From NCBI RefSeq assembly GCF_900104145.1, contig NZ_FNLB01000008.1, forward strand, positions 546,842 through 610,841: DNA of 64,000 nt, written 5' to 3'. The position numbers and the translations under genes are program-made. The stretch is from Pseudovibrio sp. Tun.PSC04-5.I4. Lineage in GTDB: Bacteria; Pseudomonadota; Alphaproteobacteria; Rhizobiales; Stappiaceae. This document shows positions 16,124-25,172 of this stretch, piece after piece. Within the stretch, counting starts at the first letter, position 1, and each line of letters starts with the position of its first letter. Under the pieces are notes generated by a model. The model was not told the DNA's origin, did no database searches, and saw nothing but the letters and a program-made list of their open reading frames with translations.

Positions 16124-18397
16124 GTGCGCCTCGAACCTGGTTTCGACCGGGGCGCTTATGTTTGGAATTCTAGTGAAAGGAGGGGTTTCCTTTAACAGAC
16201 CGTCCTTTACTGCGAAAGGGCGAGAGCCGAAGCGGCGGTGATTTGTCGTGAACTGGCAAGGTGACGTAGCCCGTGGGATAAAGAGATGTGCGACGAAGCC
16301 ATTAAGTCAAGACCCATCTTCAGGCTGAGTATTGGAAGGTTGAGGAACACGAACCGGCTAAACCGTATCTGAGGGGCTGAATTGTAGCCTCCGCCTACAT
16401 GGCTTAACAGGCGGAACATCGGTCGCGCCATGGATTTCATGACCGGAAGCGCGCAAACCGACAGCGTACTCCAGAAACGCTTTCGAGGGTGTCGTCAACT
16501 TATGCAGTTTGTTGGCGATGGCCGATGCCGACTTGCGGGACGCAAGGGAAAAGACTACGGCCGGCAGCCTAACCAATACGCTTTAAGTCCAACATAGGAA
16601 CGAGGGAAGGCGTGTGCCGAATGAGGTTGGTATATTTAATACTCGCAAGGGAGTTCACCCCGATGACGGCCACGCTGGCGGAGTTCCCGTAGTAGTCCGG
16701 GATAGGGAAAGCCTGTCACATGGCGAAGGGGAACAGTTCAAGCTGCTTAGGGCTGCACATTAACTGACCACAACGAGGTGAAGACCTTTGATAATCAGCG
16801 ACATGCAACACAAGCTTGCGAAATGGGCGCAGGACGAGCGAACCAGAAGATTTGATCGCCTCTTACGCTTAATTGCTGATCGGACTTGGCTGACTGAGGC
16901 TGCCCGGGTTGCCTTGGCGTCGAGCGGCGCAAAGACCCCGGGCGTAGATGGCGTGGACCGAGATCGTTTCCGACAAAATGAGGAGGAACTCCTTGCGACG
17001 TTGGGGCGATCTCTGCTGGATGGGACCTATGCGCCCGCTCCAACACGACGCGTCTACATCCCGAAAGGGAACGGAAAGCTGAGACCGTTGGGAATACCGA
17101 CACTGACGGATCGCATAGTACAGCGCGCCATGTTGATGGCGATGGAGCCGATTTGGGAAAGCGACTTCAGTCCTTACTCATATGGTTTCAGGCCACAGCG
17201 TAGCGTGCACCACGCGATCCGGGCCGTTTTGATGCAGACAACGGATGGCAGGAACACAAAGGGTCGCTGGGTGATCGAAGGTGACCTGGCAAGCTACTTT
17301 GATACTGTCCATCACCGCAAGCTGCTCTCGTGTGTGCGCAAGCGCATCCGGGACAAACGGTTTATCGCACTGCTCTGGAGGCTTTTGAAGGCAGGTCACA
17401 TCGATAAAGGCCTCTTCTGCGCCGCCAGCAAGGGCGTTCCTCAAGGCGGGGTTCTTTCTCCGCTTCTGTCCAACATTATGCTCAATGAGTTTGATCGTTG
17501 GATGGATGAGAAATTCCTTGGAAAAGCAGCGCGCAACAAACGTCGTGGTTGGAATGAGAGCGTCAGAAAAGCCAGCCCTGTGGCGGTTCGTGAGAACCGC
17601 TGTCGCAGACCGGCAGTGTCCTATTGCCGTTATGCCGATGACTTTGTTGTCATCGTCAAAGGCACGAAGGCACAGGCGCTCGCGGTACGCGAGGAATGTC
17701 GAGCATTCCTGGAAGGCGATCTGGCATTGACGTTAAACATGGAGAAAACCCATGTCACTCATGTTAATGATGGGTTTGTCTTTCTCGGTCACCGGATCAT
17801 TCGCAAACGCGGTCCCCGTGGCGTGATGCGACCAGTAACAACCATTCCCCGGGAGAAAACCAGGGGGTTCAAATACCGCATGGTTAAGGCTCTTTGCGGC
17901 GACCACAACATGGCCCATAGCGACATGATTAAGCGGCTAAACCGTCAACTCATGGGTTGGGCAAACTTCTATCAGTTCACCGATTACACATCCAAGGTCT
18001 TCCAGCACGTCGATACCGTCGTGTTCTGGAAAATGGCACATTGGCTGGGGCGCAAGTATCGCTCGCGCATCTCTCGTCTGATGCGAAAGTGGTTCGCGCG
18101 GCCGGATGGCTTAAAAGCCAAGACATGGATGGTGCACTCGATGACGAAAGAAGGAGTACGCGTTTCAAGCATCTTGTACCGGCTAACCAATCATCAGCGC
18201 GGGCAATTCCGCTGGAAGACACCACGTTCAAATCCTTATCTTCGGGAAAAGAACGAGGCTCCTTTCTACGAAACCCACTATCGTGGTCTCGTGCTGGCTT
18301 TCTAGCCAAGCTTGAATGGAGAGCCGTATGCGGTGAAAGCCGCACGTACGGTTCGGAGGGGAGAAACGTCAGCTGTGGCTGACGTCTCTTACCCTAC
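16124..18397 (+). mobile_element. Group II intron copy 1, 2274 bp, with maturase ORF
   Basis: The 5' end GTGCGCC fits the group II GUGYG consensus, and the 3' end is CTAC (AY rule). A domain V hairpin lies at about 18318-18352: GAGCCGTATGCGGTGAAAGC pairing back with GCACGTACGGTTC. It has the characteristic bulge and a GAAA tetraloop. About 660 bp of structured RNA precede the maturase gene, and about 90 bp with domains V and VI follow it. Comparison with the intron-free tnpB gives exact borders. A second copy lies at 26876-29149 at the same site of another IS66. Confidence 0.95.
16788..18305 (+). CDS. ltrA: Group II intron reverse transcriptase/maturase, 505 aa (copy 1)
   Basis: The reverse transcriptase palm carries the catalytic YADDFVV at about residues 281-287, with upstream RT blocks GAKTPGVDGVDRDRF, KLRPLGIPTLTDRIVQRAML and SYGFRPQRSVHHA. 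KGVPQGGVLSPLLSNIMLNE is RT block 4. The maturase X domain (GIIM) is in MGWANFYQFTDYTSKVFQHV. No Cys-pair HNH endonuclease is visible at the C terminus, so mobility would rely on target-primed reverse transcription without second-strand cleavage. The start is a TTG at 16788 preceded by CGAGGTGA; an ATG at 16803 is also possible. It helps splicing of the host intron and its retrohoming. Confidence 0.95.
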   Translation: MIISDMQHKLAKWAQDERTRRFDRLLRLIADRTWLTEAARVALASSGAKTPGVDGVDRDRFRQNEEELLATLGRSLLDGTYAPAPTRRVYIPKGNGKLRPLGIPTLTDRIVQRAMLMAMEPIWESDFSPYSYGFRPQRSVHHAIRAVLMQTTDGRNTKGRWVIEGDLASYFDTVHHRKLLSCVRKRIRDKRFIALLWRLLKAGHIDKGLFCAASKGVPQGGVLSPLLSNIMLNEFDRWMDEKFLGKAARNKRRGWNESVRKASPVAVRENRCRRPAVSYCRYADDFVVIVKGTKAQALAVREECRAFLEGDLALTLNMEKTHVTHVNDGFVFLGHRIIRKRGPRGVMRPVTTIPREKTRGFKYRMVKALCGDHNMAHSDMIKRLNRQLMGWANFYQFTDYTSKVFQHVDTVVFWKMAHWLGRKYRSRISRLMRKWFARPDGLKAKTWMVHSMTKEGVRVSSILYRLTNHQRGQFRWKTPRSNPYLREKNEAPFYETHYRGLVLAF

Positions 18398-18594
18398 AAA
18401 AGGGTCGGTTCCCGTGGCCTTCACCAGTCGATGGCTCAGCCCGACTTACCTCAGCACAGCTGGCCATGCTGTGGGAAGGGATGGACTGGAGACGCCCCAG
18501 TTGGGGAGCTCCGCCCGCTCGAATGGGGTGAATATCTTGGGTTTTGAATGGGGTATTACTTTGATATTGGAGATATATGAGGTAAAATATCCAT

Positions 18595-20214
18595 ATGAAC
18601 CAGTCTCTTAACTCCCTTCCTGATGATCCAGTTTTACTCAAGGCCATGGTGCTGGCGTTGCAGGGAAAGGTTGAGAGTTTACAAGCCAATGAGCAGGCCC
18701 ATCTGGTTCTGATCACATGGTTCAAACAAGCTTTGGCCAAGTTGCGCAGGCAACGCTTTGGCGCATCTTCAGAAAAGATCGACCGCGAGATTGCCCAGCT
18801 TGAACTGGCGCTGGAAAACCTGGAGACTGCCCACCCATGCCAGGAGCCGGAAGATGAGCAGTTGCCCGTGCCGGAACTGGCCACCTCCACACTTGAAGAG
18901 CCCCCCAAACCGACCCGCGGCAAACCTCGGGTGCGTAGCGATGTGGAACGCGAGCGGGTCACTCTGCAGTCACCCAAAGCGTGCCCCGAGTGTGGCGGCG
19001 AGCTGCGGCTCATCGGGGAGGATGTGTCTGAGCTGGTGGAGTTCATCACCGCAAAGCTAAAGGTGATTGAAACGGCGCGGCCCAAGACGTCCTGCCGGGT
19101 GTGCGAGAAAATCGTGCAAGCTCCAGCACCAACCCGACCCATTGAAAAATCCAGTGCCGGAGCCAGCTTACTGGCGCATATTCTGGTCTCCAAGTTCGAT
19201 GATCATTTGCCGCTATACCGTCAGAACGAAATCCTTGCCCGGCATGGCATTGATATTCCCCGCTCTACTCTGTCGGACTGGTGCGGGCTTGCCATGAAAA
19301 CGCTGGCTCCGCTGAGCGAACTGCTTAAAGCTGAGGTGATGCTCTCAGATCGCTTGCATACCGATGACACACCCATTGATGTCCTGGGTCGCCAGTTCAA
19401 GGCGGCGAGCGGTTCCGGCAAAGCTTCGAGGCAGGGCCGGATCTGGACCTATGTGCGCGATGATCGCCCCTTCGCAGGAGAGGCCCCGCCTATTGCTGCC
19501 TATTGGTTCTCCGCAAATCGCAAGGCTGACAACCCGCGATGCCACCTCAAAGAGTTTTCCGGCATTCTGCAGGCCGATGCCTATGCCGGCTACAAGCAAC
19601 TTTATGACAGCGGGGACATTAAAGAAGCCGCCTGCTGGGCGCATTGGCGCCGCGACTTCCATGATATCTTCACCGCCACCAAATCAGAACTGGCCAGATA
19701 CGCACTGGAGCAGATCGGTAAGCTTTATGACATTGAACGTCAGATCAGCGGAAAACCACCAGACCTGCGGCATGAAGTGAGGCAGAAGCACAGTAAACCC
19801 ATCGCTCAGGCCTTCAAGGCCTGGTGCGAGGCTCAGCTTACCCGCATCTCAGGCAAATCACCGCTGGCCAAAGCCATCCGTTATGGCCTCTCCCGTTGGC
19901 ACGCCTTCACCTTGTTCCTCGACGAGGGCCGCGTCGCGATCGACAACAATGCGGCTGAGCGCGCAGTCAGACCTATTGCATTGGGCCGTAAAAACTTCTT
20001 ATTTGCCGGATCAATGGCCGGCGGAGAAACTCTGGCGGACGCCATGACGTTGATTGAAACCGCCAAACTCAATGGTCTCAACCCGCAGGACTATCTCACA
20101 GATGTCCTTGCCCGCATCAACGATCACATGATCAACCGCCTCCACGAGTTCCTGCCATGGAACTGGAAGCCGGACGCAAAATCACAGCGTCAAGCCCAAA
20201 TCATGGCGCCTTGA
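18595..20214 (+). CDS. tnpC: IS66 transposase TnpC, 539 aa (copy 1)
   Basis: This is the DDE transposase of IS66. It has an N-terminal coiled-coil region (about residues 15-85, including KLRRQRFGASSEKIDREIAQ), a zinc-binding-like segment (CPECGGELRLIGEDVSE, then CRVCEKIV) and the DDE core with SDRLHTDDTPIDVLG, ILQADAYAGYKQLYDS and AIDNNAAERAVRPIALGRKN. It ends at 20214, 12 bp before the element's end. Compared with the copy at 29347 it lacks about 14 residues in the first coiled coil (LSAQSEIEALSG) and has ITWFKQ in place of IASLKQ. Its sequence equals that of the intron-free copy, so both descend from one recent master. Confidence 0.94.
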   Translation: MNQSLNSLPDDPVLLKAMVLALQGKVESLQANEQAHLVLITWFKQALAKLRRQRFGASSEKIDREIAQLELALENLETAHPCQEPEDEQLPVPELATSTLEEPPKPTRGKPRVRSDVERERVTLQSPKACPECGGELRLIGEDVSELVEFITAKLKVIETARPKTSCRVCEKIVQAPAPTRPIEKSSAGASLLAHILVSKFDDHLPLYRQNEILARHGIDIPRSTLSDWCGLAMKTLAPLSELLKAEVMLSDRLHTDDTPIDVLGRQFKAASGSGKASRQGRIWTYVRDDRPFAGEAPPIAAYWFSANRKADNPRCHLKEFSGILQADAYAGYKQLYDSGDIKEAACWAHWRRDFHDIFTATKSELARYALEQIGKLYDIERQISGKPPDLRHEVRQKHSKPIAQAFKAWCEAQLTRISGKSPLAKAIRYGLSRWHAFTLFLDEGRVAIDNNAAERAVRPIALGRKNFLFAGSMAGGETLADAMTLIETAKLNGLNPQDYLTDVLARINDHMINRLHEFLPWNWKPDAKSQRQAQIMAP

Positions 20215-20945
20215 GCGGACGGTTACCTTACACCCATCAAAACACTGGAAAGCTTTGACTTCACATTCCAGCCCTCATTGGACCGGGAGCGCATCATGGC
20301 TCTGGCAGAGCTGGAGTTTATCACCCGCAATGAAGTGCTTCACTTTCTGGGACCACCTGGAACCGGGAAGAGCCACCTGGCAACGGCTTTGGGAGTTGCT
20401 GCCGTTAAAGCGGGAAAGCGCGTCTATCGCATCGCCTTAGCTGACCTGATTGAAGCCTTGGCAAAAGCTGAAAGAGAAGGCCGGCTGACGGAGAAACTGC
20501 GTTTCTTTGCACGAACCTCTCTGTTGATCGTCGATGAGATTGGCTATCTGCCAATCACCACAGGAGGGGCAAACCTGTTCTTCCAACTCGTCAATGCCCG
20601 TTATGAAAAAGGCTCGATGATCCTCACGTCAAACCGTGGCTTTGCAGAATGGGGAGAGATCTTTGGCGATCGTGTTGTTGCAACCGCTCTTCTCGACAGA
20701 CTGTTACATCATGCCGTTGTCATTCACATCGAAGGCGCAAGCTACCGCTTGCGCGGTCACACCGACCTTATTCCAGAGCATATAAGAGCCAACGCATCAA
20801 TAACTCCTCCACCACCACCCAAACGTCGCGGAAGACCACCTAAAAAGGAGAACTAGACCTAAAAAAAAGGCTGGTCACCAAACCTCAAACTGGGGAAATT
20901 TGGTCCAGCACTTTTGGGGAAATTTGACCCAGCATTGACAATAGT

Positions 20946-21577
20946 ACAGGCGTTAAGATCTTTGGTGCCGGAGAATGGCAGGAAACCAAGCATGGAACCA
21001 GGATAAAGCGCAGAACTTGGCGCAAAATTCACCTTGGCCTTGATCTAAATACCGGCGAAATCGTATGTTCTGAACTGACTGAGGATACGGTTGCCGATCC
21101 AGCCGTTGTGCCGGATCTGTTGGATCAGGTTGAGGGTCCGGTGGCAACGTTTTTAGGGGATGGCGCTTATGATGGCTTCACGACACGACAGGAAATAGCA
21201 AAGCGCTATGACGGTGTTGAGATCATCATTCCACCTCCCAAAACAGCTATCCCCGGCCCACAGGCTGCCACCGCCCCCACTGCTCGCGACCGGGATATTC
21301 TTGCCATTCAAAAGAACGGCAGGATGTCTTGGCAAAAGCAAACCGGATATGGTCGAAGGTCTCGAGGCGAAACCTTGATGGGCCGCTTTAAGCAGGTGAT
21401 CGGGACCACGCTCAGGTCACGAAAGCTGAACAATCAGAGGACAGAGGCAAAACTTGGCGTCGCCGTCCTCAACACAATGACCGCCCTCGGACGCGCTGCG
21501 TTCAAGAAGGTTTCTGCATGATCAGATGCATGGGATTGGGCAAGCTGCAAGCTAATTTCGAATTGTGCAACAAGGCC
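20946..21577 (+). mobile_element. Right part of IS5-family element copy 1
   Basis: After the IS21 right end and its ATAGT duplication, the IS5 transposase gene resumes and runs to its stop at 21521. The terminal sequence ending near 21577 is, on the complement, GGCCTTGTTGCACAATTCG, identical to the end of copy 2 at about 25173. The left end of copy 1 (near 11,996-12,040, GTTGCATAAATACGCTTCCG) matches only loosely. Confidence 0.75.
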
Positions 21578-21595
21578 GTTCTGGCGCACAATCAA

Positions 21596-21770
21596 ATATG
21601 AGGAGGTCTACCTCAAAGCTTACGCCAGTGTGCCAGAAGCTAGAAAGGCCATCGGTAAATTCATCGCCTTTTATAATCAGAAACGCCCACATTCATCGCT
21701 TGACTAGAATACCCCGGATCAGGCTTATTACAATCACCCGCAGCACATAACTCAGGCTGCAGCATAATCG
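21596..21770 (+). pseudogene. IS3-family transposase OrfB, C-terminal remnant
   Basis: The frame reads YEEVYLKAYASVPEARKAIG, then KFIAFYNQKRPHSSLD, a TAG stop, and NTPDQAYYNHPQ. The block FYNxxRPHSSLDxxTPDQAYY is the C-terminal end of IS3-family DDE transposases. The in-frame TAG lies within the conserved motif. About 30 bp after the final stop, ACTGTCCAAACAAACGGGACC (near 21797) looks like the right inverted repeat of such an element. Everything upstream is replaced by the IS5 end. Confidence 0.8.
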
Positions 21771-21904
21771 GAGCCGATCCGCTTATAAAACACGATCAAC
21801 TGTCCAAACAAACGGGACCACCTCTGTGTGATCCTCCCAAACGCAGGAAAGCACACTTACACCTCTTTGTGAACCTCAATGATTCAATTTTCGATCGAAA
21901 CGCT

Positions 21905-22567
21905 TTAGGTCCACTTTGACACTACGATAGTGCGTGGACAGGCTCCGGATACAGGACGGTGATAGAAGAACGTATTTACTTCAATGTTCTGAAGGCCAAC
22001 AGATTTTGCTTCGCTTGCAAGGTAATGCCCTGACATAAAGTAGAAATCAGGTACATTTGGATGCTTTTGTAAAGCCTTCTCCGAAAACCGTGGTGCGTCG
22101 TTGGAAACAATGATCGTTCCATTTGGTTTCAACATGAAGTTACTTATACGTTGATAAATATTGCGAGCGTTTTGATCGACGTTCCAAAGGTGACCAAAAA
22201 AACCATCTGCATAGACGATGTCAAACTTTACTTCTGGTAAAAAATCATAAAAATCCCCCTCAATCGTAGCGATCCCTTTCTGAGCGGCATAACCTAGCGC
22301 TTCATGGTTCAAGTCGAGACCGCTTATATTGTAACCAAGACTGACTAATTCACCTTCAACGGTGGCGTTGCCACATCCTAGAGACAATATATTTGCGTCT
22401 TTGTTTGACGAGTAGCGACATAGGAGTTCCACCATCATGCGGCGATAGGCACTTGCCCAAGTGGATGGGGTGACGCTGTCGCCATAGCTTTCGCCACGCT
22501 CCCAAATGTCATAAATGGAGGATATGATTTTATCATTAATCTTATAATAATTAATTTTCTGATCCAT
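21905..22567 (-). CDS. Class I SAM-dependent methyltransferase, 220 aa
   Basis: The Rossmann methyltransferase motif I is ANILSLGCGNATVEGEL (about residues 58-74), followed by SGLDLN (motif post-I, acidic residue binding the SAM ribose) and FDIVYADGFFGHLWNVD (motif II region). The ORF starts at the ATG 22567 (MDQKINYYKINDKIISSIYD). The substrate is not evident; the short lid and C-terminal part resemble small-molecule methyltransferases of the UbiE/Methyltransf_25 kind. Its base composition is lower in GC than the flanking IS elements. It lies alone between IS relics and inside the inverted IS5 pair, so it may travel with them. A link with the NRPS 16 kb away is conceivable but unsupported. 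Confidence 0.75.
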   Translation of the reverse strand: MDQKINYYKINDKIISSIYDIWERGESYGDSVTPSTWASAYRRMMVELLCRYSSNKDANILSLGCGNATVEGELVSLGYNISGLDLNHEALGYAAQKGIATIEGDFYDFLPEVKFDIVYADGFFGHLWNVDQNARNIYQRISNFMLKPNGTIIVSNDAPRFSEKALQKHPNVPDFYFMSGHYLASEAKSVGLQNIEVNTFFYHRPVSGACPRTIVVSKWT

Positions 22568-23071
22568 GTAGTATCTACTTTATATTTAGGTATTTTATTA
22601 AGTTACAAACGTTCGAGAGGATATATCCCGCAAAACACTACCGCTTCCACCGCCTATAGAAAGCCCGTGTCCGTCGCGATACAGGGAATGGCCTTGCCAA
22701 TTTATTTCACATTTGCTGCGCAGCCTTAATAAAGATTCCGAGTTCGTTTTCGCGTCTGATAGGCTTTCGTTTCCCTCGTGAAATCATCGCATACGCCGTA
22801 TTATCGGTTTTCAATGAGCTAAACGGACGTGGAAGACCTTTTTGCTGAGCGTGGCACTATTGTCAGCCGGGAGACTATGCGGCTTTGGGTCAATCGTTTC
22901 GGGTCTCTTTTTGCAGATTGTGTTCACAAGGGATCGGCCGAAACCCAATGATGAATGGCATCTTGATGAAGCTGTGATCACCATTTACGGGGTGCAATAT
23001 TGGCTATGGCGCACGATTGACGCTAACGGCGACGTGCTTGACATTCTTGTTCAGTAACGCCGGAACGCTAA

Positions 23072-23709
23072 GAGCCTGACACAAAAGTTTCTCAGTATTA
23101 ACAATACCTTGCAATCCTACGTATGAGGGTTCTAATGTGAGCGATTGTTGCCCAGGCCTGTGACACGCTGGTTAGTTTCTCCCAATCTTTTGCCATCCTG
23201 CGACACCTCCCAATTCAGACAAACGTGCGTTCCACAACCCATCGACGTGGCAGTATTTCAAAGCCCTTCACCTGGTCAGAGCGCTTGATAATCTCGATCG
23301 TCCAGTTTCCCTGGCCGGCCAAGGCAAGACGGAGTTTATCGCCGGCATAGCCGCCGTCTGCGAAGACATGACGCAGCCATGGGAACCACCGCATTCGGGC
23401 AGCCTGGAGCTGCTGTGGAGCGCCGTCTCGATCCTGGATCGCGGCTCTATGAACGAGAATGACCAAAAGGTTGTCTAATGCGTCTGTCAGGATGTGACGT
23501 TTGCGACCTTTGATCTTCTTGCCAGCATCAAAGCCACATACTCCGCCGCTTTCTGTGGTTTTAACCGATTGGCTGTCGATCACTCCCGCTGTTGGGCTGG
23601 CCTGCCGCCCTTCCAATCACGATCCATCTGGACAAGCAAGAGATTGGTCGTCTCGAACCCATGGACTAATAACCTTTTCAATTCATTCAACTACTTTTTG
23701 GTCAGGCTC
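23072..23709 (-). mobile_element. IS5-family (IS427-like) element, about 640 bp, internally shortened
   Basis: The ends GAGCCTGACAC at 23072 and GTCAGGCTC at 23709 are inverted repeats. The insertion sits inside the IS6 transposase remnant, with TAA repeated at the borders. The minus strand carries a broken transposase. The element is shorter than the usual 0.8-0.9 kb, and the 5' third of the transposase gene is missing. Confidence 0.75.
23092..23616 (-). pseudogene. IS5-family (IS427-like) transposase remnant with a nonsense codon
   Basis: The frame from 23616 reads MEGRQASPTAGVIDSQSVKT, then TESGGVCGFDAGKKIKGRKR and HILTDALDNLLVILVH, which is the orfB part of the IS5/IS427 group. FADGGYAGDKLRLAL holds the second Asp and RRWVVERTFV leads into the catalytic Glu region. 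A TGA at 23215 replaces the conserved Trp codon. The same frame continues with IGRCRRMAKDWEKLTSVSQA to a stop near 23092. The N-terminal orfA portion is absent. Confidence 0.82.
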
Positions 23710-24025
23710 TAAGGCAGCGAAACGTTTCTTTAAGAAACTGGTCAAGAAATATGACGAGCCTCGGGTCGTTGTGACAAATAAACTGCGAAGTTACACCAAA
23801 CTGGTCAAAACCCTCGCCCCTAAAGCAGACCACCGCGCCCACAAGGGTTTGAATAACAGCATAGAAAACTTTCCTCTCATTTCTATCGTCACGCAAGATC
23901 TAATGCCTTTACCCTTTGGGCCGACTATAATGCTGAAATGGCAGCTTAGAATCTGCTCAATGTGAGCTTTTAAAGCTAACTCAAAATAAGTTAGCAATGC
24001 CAGACCTGCTCCAGATATCCTTTCG

Positions 24026-24916
24026 CTATTGCTCAAGAAATGCCTCAATGGACGCCCCCCAAATCTCAGGCCCTTCCTCTCTAAGGAATAGATTATGACC
24101 ATTTTTTCTATCGGACGGCAAAATAACAAGTTCCTGCTTAGATTTGTTTTCCGATGAATATGATTCAAAAAAGAAACGAGCTAATCTAGGACTATAAAAC
24201 TGGTCATTTTGTGAATACACCCAAAGAATAGGTAGTTCGTTTTTGGAGCCGTACGCTCTGTATAATCCCCCAATAATGCTTTTATTACAGATAAGCTTAC
24301 TAGGGGTCACAGTTTTCGCACCAGGTGCGAATGCGATTACAGCTTCCATGCCAACTGGACGTTTGCTTGCGGCAGCGAGGACGCTGTTTCCACCTGCTGA
24401 AAAACCAACCAAAACAACACGATTACTAAGTACGAAATCTTGTCGTTGGAAGAAGCTTATAGTGCTTAGAATATCGTGGGCGTTCTCGTCATATGCTATT
24501 TTCGCCTTTTTGGGATCGCAACCTTTAATGGTGGATCGTTTACCCTCTGAACGACCGTATCCTCTTCGGATCAAAACAGCAACCGCATACCCTTTTTCCA
24601 AAAACCATCTAATAGCAGAATCGGGGCGAAAATCATATGGTCCGTTGGCCGGAGCCTTCTGGGAGGCACCGTGATTGACAATCACAAGCGGAAATGGCCC
24701 ATCGCCAACAGGCCGAAAAGAAGTGACATCTAGAGTAATCGTCCTACTATCATCCTCAAGCTTAACTGGAACACGCCACATCTGCATATTTAGAACGCCA
24801 AGCGGTCCGATGATCGGCCCAATGTTATACTGGCTAGAATGCGCTGAAGATGCCCCCATTAAAATGGCTAGCCCGATAAACAGCCCAAACCATCCAGATC
24901 GTTTACTACTCCCCAT
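24026..24916 (-). CDS. Secreted alpha/beta hydrolase (dienelactone-hydrolase-like), 296 aa
   Basis: A signal peptide is visible: basic N terminus MGSSKRSGW, hydrophobic FGLFIGLAILMG, and a cleavage region near SSAHSSQ, so the enzyme is probably periplasmic or secreted. The fold shows LVIVNHGASQ (oxyanion region), the nucleophile elbow VGFSAGGNS with Ser about residue 173, the acid NDQF (Asp near 237) and NGHNLF with the catalytic His near 273. All triad members are present. The substrate is unknown; esterase or peptidase-like activity is likely. It lies within the inverted IS5 pair, next to IS6/IS5 relics and on the same strand as the methyltransferase, but about 1.5 kb away and not in an operon with it. 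Confidence 0.8.
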   Translation of the reverse strand: MGSSKRSGWFGLFIGLAILMGASSAHSSQYNIGPIIGPLGVLNMQMWRVPVKLEDDSRTITLDVTSFRPVGDGPFPLVIVNHGASQKAPANGPYDFRPDSAIRWFLEKGYAVAVLIRRGYGRSEGKRSTIKGCDPKKAKIAYDENAHDILSTISFFQRQDFVLSNRVVLVGFSAGGNSVLAAASKRPVGMEAVIAFAPGAKTVTPSKLICNKSIIGGLYRAYGSKNELPILWVYSQNDQFYSPRLARFFFESYSSENKSKQELVILPSDRKNGHNLFLREEGPEIWGASIEAFLEQ

Positions 24917-25129
24917 AGATATTTATTCCTTACAGTTAGATTAATAACATAATTTACATTAGACATGTTTAATAGGTATATCAACTGGTTTGTTTAAATA
25001 CTCTGGTTGGTATCAATGAAATATATTAATTGATTCAGATTGTGTGATCAGTATTACCGAGGGTAAACACATGAGATAATAAAAGGTGTAATTTGTTTTA
25101 TCATAAACCTTAAAGTAATTTACTTTCGG

Positions 25130-25172
25130 CGCTGTTGCGCAATTCGAAATATGCTTACAACTCGCCCTAATC
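25130..25172. repeat. Second, divergent IS5-type terminus next to copy 2
   Basis: GCTGTTGCGCAATTCGAAAT followed by a GCTTACAACTCGCCC-type segment parallels the adjoining true end (CTTGTTGCACAATTCGAAAT, GCTTGCAGCTTGCCC). It appears to be the end of a related but different IS5 element, against which copy 2 is placed. Confidence 0.6.

Larger units (their letters stand above)
15910..18531 (+). pseudogene. tnpB: IS66 tnpB (copy 1), interrupted by a group II intron
   Basis: Exon 1 (15910-16123) reads MIGPGTGVRVYLACGVTDMR and on to GQGFCLYYKVL. Exon 2 (18398-18531) continues GRFPWPSPVDGSARLTSAQL and ends SWGAPPARMG. The exon junction CTGG|AAAAGGG is exactly the sequence seen uninterrupted in the intron-free copy (35033-35380). 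If the intron splices, a normal 115-residue TnpB (PF05717) is made, so this is an intron-containing gene rather than a dead one. Without splicing the frame ends inside the intron. Confidence 0.9.
15492..20226 (+). mobile_element. IS66-family element copy 1 (type a), 4735 bp, with a group II intron in tnpB
   Basis: The ends GTAACCGTCCGCTCAGTACC and GCGCCTTGAGCGGACGGTTAC (the latter read at the right) are inverted. The duplication CTTACACC lies at 15484-15491 and 20227-20234 inside istB. It encodes tnpA, tnpB and tnpC in that order. Subtracting the 2274-bp intron leaves 2461 bp, exactly the length of the intron-free copy at 33338-35798. It is the outermost host of the intron and the only IS66 copy here with a clear target duplication. 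Confidence 0.93.
15286..20856 (+). pseudogene. istB: IS21 helper ATPase gene istB, split by an IS66 element
   Basis: The pieces are 15286-15491 and 20235-20856. The N-terminal part reads MSSLSKRIQSSLVGLKMPRA and breaks at TTARLTP. It resumes as IKTLESFDFTFQPSLDRERI. The AAA+ core has Walker A GPPGTGKSHLA, Walker B LLIVDEIGYLP and the sensor-like MILTSNRGFAEWGE. The C terminus is proline- and arginine-rich (PPPPPKRRGRPPKKEN). The IS66 insertion is flanked by the 8-bp duplication CTTACACC. The C-terminal piece retains the whole ATPase domain but has no start signal of its own. Confidence 0.9.
12627..20940 (+). mobile_element. IS21-family element, itself interrupted by ISAs1-type and IS66 elements
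   Basis: The ends are TGTCAGTGCTGGA at 12627 and CCAGCATTGACA at 20940, flanked by a 5-bp duplication ATAGT (12622-12626 and 20941-20945) inside the IS5 transposase gene. Repeated subterminal motifs (TGCTGG...TTCTCCCC at the left, GGGGAAATTTG...CCAGCA twice at the right) are the multiple terminal repeats typical of IS21. It carries istA and istB overlapping by 4 bp. Both genes are disrupted: istA by 13791-15039 and istB by 15492-20226. Without these insertions the element would be about 2.3 kb, a normal size. Confidence 0.9.
12048..21521 (+). pseudogene. IS5-family transposase copy 1, split by a MITE and an IS21-family element
   Basis: The gene is recoverable in three pieces: 12048-12215, 12378-12626 and 20946-21521. 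Joined, they match the intact copy at 25229-26221. The first piece starts MKIHFMPFKANADRRHKFAK and stops in AKAWFAP. The second resumes at ENQRRGRPAKFSELAIETCL and ends LVIDS. The third resumes at GVKIFGAGEWQETKHGTRIK and ends RAAFKKVSA. It is a DDE transposase; the D of LVIDS and the D of FLGDGAYDG are two of the acidic residues. Both interruptions are flanked by exact target duplications, so the element was intact before them. The right terminus lies near 21577 (GGCCTTGTTGCACAATTCG on the complement). Confidence 0.9.
22760..23880 (+). pseudogene. IS6-family transposase remnant, frameshifted and split by an IS5-family insertion
   Basis: Pieces in different frames reconstruct an IS6 transposase: FRFPREIIAYAVL near 22,765-22,800, then VEDLFAERGTIVSRETMRLW near 22,830-22,890. 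A frame change comes before RPKPNDEWHLDEAVITIYGV and ANGDVLDILVQ (22,940-23,055). After an insertion the gene resumes as KAAKRFFKKLVKKYDEPRVV and LAPKADHRAHKGLNNSIEN (23,713-23,870). DEWHLDE holds the first catalytic Asp. The C terminus is lost after LNNSIEN. At least two frameshifts, a stop after LVQ and the insertion make it dead. Confidence 0.85.

Noticed and set aside
18369..19193. Long antisense ORFs opposite IS66 tnpC (also at 29121-29966 and 34371-35180)
   Set aside because: The coding potential belongs to tnpC on the other strand; the antisense products have no recognisable domain.
21905..22567. Methyltransferase as an NRPS tailoring enzyme
   Set aside because: It is 16 kb from the NRPS, separated by IS elements and within an IS5-bracketed segment, so there is no positional support.
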